Shown: in pieces, positions 15,002-18,176 of the stretch
Layout: each line of letters starts with the position of its first letter
Numbering within the stretch: the first letter of the stretch is position 1
Assembly: GCA_031276615.1 (NCBI GenBank)
Contig: JAISND010000098.1
Coordinates: 1 to 18,176, forward strand
Direction of reading: 5' to 3'
Source of the DNA: Treponema sp.
Lineage (GTDB): Bacteria; Spirochaetota; Spirochaetia; Treponematales; Breznakiellaceae
Length of the DNA: 18,176 nucleotides
The notes under the pieces: model-generated
Seen by the model: only the letters and a program-made list of their open reading frames with translations
Told to the model about the DNA's origin: nothing
Databases searched by the model: none
Position numbers and translations under genes: made by a program

Positions 15002-15033
15002 GGCTGTTTCAAAACCGGAGTTTTGAAACAGCC
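15002..15033 (+). repeat. Perfect 13-bp inverted repeat between flhA and flhF
   Basis: GGCTGTTTCAAAA (15002-15014) pairs with TTTTGAAACAGCC (15021-15033) around a six-base loop. It starts immediately after the flhA stop codon and ends about 20 bases before the flhF start, without a following T-tract. The shape suits a dispersed intergenic palindrome or an RNA processing or stabilising hairpin that separates the export genes from flhF-flhG expression. It shares the GTTTTG/CAAAAC core with the hairpin at 10609-10638. Confidence 0.85.
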
Positions 15034-15053
15034 CCGCTTGCGTGGAGAAAAAA

Positions 15054-16310
15054 ATGGAGTGTTTTGTAGAACAGGGAACCAGTTACCGTGACTGCCTCAG
15101 CAAAATTGTTGCCAAATACGGAACCCGCGTTACCATTATGCGCCAGCGGAACATCAGGCTGGGCGGTATTTTCGGCGGCCTCTTTTCACGGGAAGGGGTG
15201 GAGCTTGAATTCTACATTCCTCCGGTTTTGAACAGGAACACCGTGCCTTACCAGGCCGCCCACGGCGGGGGCGCTCCGGGGCTTTCCCCGCAGCTCTCCG
15301 GCCCCTACGGCGGCGCCGCGCCCCTTGATTTTGAGGAAGAGAAGCGGAAGCTCCTCGCGGCCGCCGGCAAGGACAGCACCCAGCAGGTTATTCTCAATGA
15401 AGTGCGGGAGATAAAGGAAAAACTTGAAGCGGGAAGCGCGGCCAAAAACGGGGAACACCCGAATCTTTCCCGGATAAGGGAAATTCTCAAAACGAACGAT
15501 TTTTCCGGTTCCTATATCGACGGCATCATTGACAGGGCCCGCGGGGAACTGCCCCTGGACACGCTTGAAAATTTCGATGCCCTGGAAGAAAAGACCCTGG
15601 AATGGATAGGTGAAAGCGTCAGGATCTACGGCGGCCGGGCGCCCCGAAGCGGCCGCGTGCTGGCGCTTGTCGGCCCCACCGGCGTCGGAAAGACCACAAC
15701 CATCGCCAAACTTGCCGCCGTCTTCGGCTACAAAAGAACCCCCCCCCTGTCGGTGCGGATGATAACCATCGACGCCTTCCGAATCGGCGCCAGAGCCCAG
15801 ATTGAAGCCTACGGAGACATTATGGGTTTCCCCGTTTCCTGGGTCGACAGCCACCGGGATCTGAAAAAAGAAATAGCCCTCTATTCGGAAGAGACCGATA
15901 TTATTCTGGTGGATACCATCGGCAAGAGTCCGAAGGACGCGAAAAAACTCGGTGAAATGAAGGAGATTCTCGACGCCTGCGGCCCCCGCGCGGAGGTTCA
16001 CCTTGTCCTTTCGGCGGGCACCAAAACCAGCGACCTTGGCGAGATTTTGCGGCAGTTTGAGCCCTTCAATTACCGTTCGGTGGTACTTACCAAGCTGGAT
16101 GAAACAAACCATATTGGTAATGTGATAAGCATTCTGTCGGAAAAGGGGAAGGCCCTGTCCTACGTCACCGACGGACAGAAAGTTCCCGATGACATAAAAA
16201 AGGCGTCGGTGATTCAGTTTCTTGTCAATCTGGATGACTTTAAGGTGAACCGGGAAAAGATGGAAGAACGGTTCCCCCTTGACGAAGATGACGAGTTTCA
16301 GTGGGGGTAA
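15054..16310 (+). CDS. flhF: FlhF, SRP-type GTPase placing flagella
   Basis: The 418-residue GTPase directs where flagella form at the cell pole. It has an N-terminal B domain (about 1-135) with a Gly/Pro-rich low-complexity stretch at 65-92, then the N and G domains of the SRP GTPase family. Motifs are GPTGVGKT (207-214, G1), TIDAFRIGARAQIEAYG (238-254), VDTIG (286-290, G3), TKLDE (346-350, G4) and a conserved GQKVPDDI loop (374-381). The usual G3 DTAGR reads DTIGK. The ATG at 15054 is preferred over GTG 15042, since GGAG (15044-15047) lies six bases before the ATG while nothing usable precedes the GTG. Its partner flhG follows two bases after the stop. Confidence 0.95.
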   Translation: MECFVEQGTSYRDCLSKIVAKYGTRVTIMRQRNIRLGGIFGGLFSREGVELEFYIPPVLNRNTVPYQAAHGGGAPGLSPQLSGPYGGAAPLDFEEEKRKLLAAAGKDSTQQVILNEVREIKEKLEAGSAAKNGEHPNLSRIREILKTNDFSGSYIDGIIDRARGELPLDTLENFDALEEKTLEWIGESVRIYGGRAPRSGRVLALVGPTGVGKTTTIAKLAAVFGYKRTPPLSVRMITIDAFRIGARAQIEAYGDIMGFPVSWVDSHRDLKKEIALYSEETDIILVDTIGKSPKDAKKLGEMKEILDACGPRAEVHLVLSAGTKTSDLGEILRQFEPFNYRSVVLTKLDETNHIGNVISILSEKGKALSYVTDGQKVPDDIKKASVIQFLVNLDDFKVNREKMEERFPLDEDDEFQWG

Positions 16311-16312
16311 CA

Positions 16313-17242
16313 ATGGAAGACCAGGCGGACAAACTGCGGGAAATGGTAAGACAAACAAACGCTTCCTCCCTTGACGCGGCCTCCGGCGTGAAAACGCGGG
16401 AAGCCCCGCCCGAAAAAAATTCGCGGAATCAAAGCGGCGAAAAAAAAACAAGGATCATCACCGTCACTTCCGGCAAGGGCGGAGTGGGAAAGACCAACCT
16501 TTCGGTAAACATGGCCCTTGCCTTCGCCCGGCTCGGGAAGAAAGTGGTGGTCATGGACGCCGATCTGGGGCTTGCCAATGTCAACGTTATGCTCAACATG
16601 ATCCCCAAGTACAACCTCTACCATGTGATCAAAAAGCAGAAAACCATCCGCGATATTCTGGTGGAAACCGAATACGGCATTTCCATAGTGGCCGGCGCTT
16701 CGGGCTTTTCCCAGATTGCGAATATGAACGAGGAAGAGCGGCAAAATTTCATCAATGAACTGGATACCCTTTCCAGCGCGGATATTATCATCATAGACAC
16801 CAGCGCCGGCGTGTCCAGCAACGTTCTTGATTTTATCGCCGCGGCCGACGACGCGGTGATCATCACGACGCCGGAACCGACGGCCATTACCGACGCCTAC
16901 GGCATCATCAAGATTATCGCCACCGAATACGAAACCCTTAACATGGGACTCAAGCTCGTGGTCAACAGGGCAAAGAGCGTCGCGGAAGCGAAAAAAGTCG
17001 CGGATCGGATGATAAACATCGCCGGCCAGTTTCTCAACCTCAAGGTTGATTATCTTGGCTTTATCTACGATGATTCTGTTGTTTCCCAGGCCGTGCTCAG
17101 GCAGAAGCCCTTTATGGTCATAGACCCCAGATGCAGGGCGAGCCTCTGCGTACAGCATCTGGTGGAGCGGATGGACAGGAGCAGGATCAGGGAAACGGGC
17201 GGTTTCGGGGCCATGCTGAAAAAATTTTTCGGGCGGGCCTGA
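16313..17242 (+). CDS. flhG: FlhG (FleN/YlxH), MinD-like flagellar number regulator
   Basis: The 309-residue MinD/ParA-family ATPase limits flagellar number and activates the FlhF GTPase. The N-terminus has the activator motif DQADKLR (residues 3-9), matching DQAxxLR of FlhG. A polar linker leads to the deviant Walker A GKGGVGKT (54-61), DADLGLANVNVML (82-94) and IIDTSAG (160-166). The C-terminal GAMLKKFFGRA is a short basic amphipathic tail fit for ATP-dependent membrane binding. The ATG at 16313 is chosen over GTG 16301 because GGGGG (16303-16307) overlaps the flhF stop at proper spacing, and the DQA motif then sits at the very N-terminus as in the family. Confidence 0.94.
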   Translation: MEDQADKLREMVRQTNASSLDAASGVKTREAPPEKNSRNQSGEKKTRIITVTSGKGGVGKTNLSVNMALAFARLGKKVVVMDADLGLANVNVMLNMIPKYNLYHVIKKQKTIRDILVETEYGISIVAGASGFSQIANMNEEERQNFINELDTLSSADIIIIDTSAGVSSNVLDFIAAADDAVIITTPEPTAITDAYGIIKIIATEYETLNMGLKLVVNRAKSVAEAKKVADRMINIAGQFLNLKVDYLGFIYDDSVVSQAVLRQKPFMVIDPRCRASLCVQHLVERMDRSRIRETGGFGAMLKKFFGRA

Positions 17243-17272
17243 GCTGAAAGACGGGGAGCCTGAGGAGGGGAT

Positions 17273-18085
17273 TTGTTTTTGAATCTAAAGTGGAGCGCCA
17301 TTGCGGGCTGCGCGGGACTGGTTCTTTCCCTCCTCGTGGGTGTGGCAAGCGGGGCCGGTTTCCCCTGGCTTCTCTTCAGGGCATTGATCTTCGGCGCCTT
17401 TTTCTTTGTTTTCGGAAGCGGCGCCTGGGTTTTAATCAACAACTTCGTTCCGGAACTGCTTTTTCCGGAAAGCCCCGAAGAGGCTCAGATGGGAATTGAT
17501 GATTCTCCCCCAAGCCCCGGCTCAAGGGTGAATATAACCCTGGACGACAGCCAGGCTCCGGCCGGGGTTTCGGCCCTGCCGGAGATGTTCCGTACTTCCG
17601 GGGACGGGGATGAGGTCGGGGACATCGCGGAACTTTTCTCCGCCGCGGTGCGGCCCGGGGCAGGGCAGGGCGCGGATCCGGGCAGCCCCCCCGCCTTTTC
17701 CTCCGGTATAGACCAGAGAAGCGGAGATGGTTATAATAAAAATATGGGAGTCGCCCCTTCTGATGAAGGGGCCGGAAATTCGTTTTCCGCGGAGGCTTAC
17801 GCCGCCGGAAGAGGCGATCCCGGGAACGGCGAAATGTCCGGAATCCGGGAGGAATCCGCCGGAGGCCTGCCCGATCTCGAGGCGGTGGCGGGATCTTTTT
17901 TTAACCCGGCCGGGGCAGGAGAGGACAATACGGGATCAGGCGGGGAATTGACCGGTATTTCCCCCCTCCCGAAGGAAAAGCCCAAGCCGGTACGGGGAAC
18001 GGGTGGCAAAGCGCAGCCCTTGAAGGGGGATTTCAACCCCCAGGATCTGGCCGCCGGTATTCGGACGGTATTGAACAAAGATTAG
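17273..18085 (+). CDS. Two-helix membrane protein with long disordered tail, unknown function
   Basis: I do not recognise this 270-residue product. Two hydrophobic helices (about 8-29 and 33-57, the second ending SGAWVLINNFVPELLFP) anchor it. The remaining ~205 residues are Gly-, Ser-, Pro- and Asp-rich, without clear fold, and end in FNPQDLAAGIRTVLNKD, a short helix-like segment that looks conserved in kind. The start is uncertain: TTG 17273 is four bases and TTG 17279 ten bases after the strong GAGGAGG (17262-17268); no ATG or GTG is near. It lies between flhG and fliA in the same operon with short gaps, so a role in flagellar regulation or placement at the membrane is likely but unproven. 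Confidence 0.8.
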   Translation: MFLNLKWSAIAGCAGLVLSLLVGVASGAGFPWLLFRALIFGAFFFVFGSGAWVLINNFVPELLFPESPEEAQMGIDDSPPSPGSRVNITLDDSQAPAGVSALPEMFRTSGDGDEVGDIAELFSAAVRPGAGQGADPGSPPAFSSGIDQRSGDGYNKNMGVAPSDEGAGNSFSAEAYAAGRGDPGNGEMSGIREESAGGLPDLEAVAGSFFNPAGAGEDNTGSGGELTGISPLPKEKPKPVRGTGGKAQPLKGDFNPQDLAAGIRTVLNKD

Positions 18086-18098
18086 ACAAGGATGGGGT

Positions 18099-18176
18099 AT
18101 GGGGAATAGTTTCCCGGAAGAAAAATCGGAAGAGGAACTCTGGCTGCTTTACCGCAAGAACGGGGATCCCAAAATC
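18099..18176 (+). CDS. fliA: Motility sigma factor FliA/WhiG (3' end cut by window)
   Basis: Only the first 26 residues are present, MGNSFPEEKSEEELWLLYRK followed by NGDPKI. The EEELWLLYRKNGDPKI segment matches the start of region 1.2/2 of sigma-28 (WhiG/FliA) factors, which direct RNA polymerase to late flagellar and chemotaxis promoters. AAGGA (18088-18092) lies six bases upstream of the ATG, and the upstream gene ends 13 bases before it. The position behind flhF-flhG is the usual place of this gene in spirochete flagellar operons. Because so little is visible the call leans on context. Confidence 0.78.
   Translation, partial: MGNSFPEEKSEEELWLLYRKNGDPKI

Noticed and set aside
15186..16451. 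421-residue - strand open frame opposite flhF
   Set aside because: It overlaps two certain genes and shows no recognisable domain or ribosome site.

Overview
The window looks like chromosome from an acetogenic spirochete, most likely a treponeme of the termite-gut kind. The + strand carries the late part of a spirochete-type flagellar operon (fliO-fliP-fliQ-fliR-flhB-flhA-flhF-flhG-orf-fliA). The - strand carries Wood-Ljungdahl genes centred on acetyl-CoA synthase, and CO2-reducing acetogenesis is known in spirochetes from termite-gut treponemes. The taxonomic call is inference from gene order and gene content; there is no rRNA here.

Layout. (1) 1-2001, + strand: the 3' part of a polytopic membrane protein with a sulfatase / LTA-synthase-like catalytic domain, cut by the left window edge. 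(2) 1990-2024: a GC-rich hairpin between convergent genes, which ends the - strand operon. (3) 8581 down to 2025, - strand: larC1, cooC, acsB, acsV (RACo) and a DUF3786 gene. Both ends of this unit are visible: a promoter-like site just upstream of larC1 and a terminator after the DUF3786 gene. Catalytic CODH (acsA), the corrinoid protein (acsCD) and methyltransferase (acsE) are not in it. (4) 8582-8835: a 254-bp divergent intergenic region with a near-consensus sigma70 promoter (TTGAAA-N17-TATAAT) firing into the flagellar genes. (5) 8836-18176, + strand: tightly packed flagellar export and placement genes, running off the right edge 26 codons into the motility sigma factor gene.

How the genes work together. 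On the - strand, AcsB carries the Ni-Ni-Fe4S4 A-cluster that joins methyl, CO and CoA. CooC is the nickel-loading ATPase. The LarC1-like protein is related to a nickel-inserting enzyme. AcsV reactivates the oxidised corrinoid protein. DUF3786 is an uncharacterised protein translated right behind AcsV. The unit therefore reads as ACS plus its nickel-loading and corrinoid-activation helpers, kept apart from the other pathway enzymes. On the + strand, FliO/P/Q/R with FlhB/FlhA form the flagellar type III export gate, FlhF/FlhG set flagellar position and number, and FliA (WhiG type) drives late flagellar genes.

Points worth attention are a LarC1 that lacks the LarC2 half, a DUF3786 gene coupled to RACo, repeat-filled spacers between acsB/acsV, fliQ/fliR and flhA/flhF, a probable CTG start for fliO, and an unexplained membrane protein between flhG and fliA. 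Every gap over 100 bp is described in the feature list; no tRNA, rRNA, CRISPR or insertion sequence was seen.
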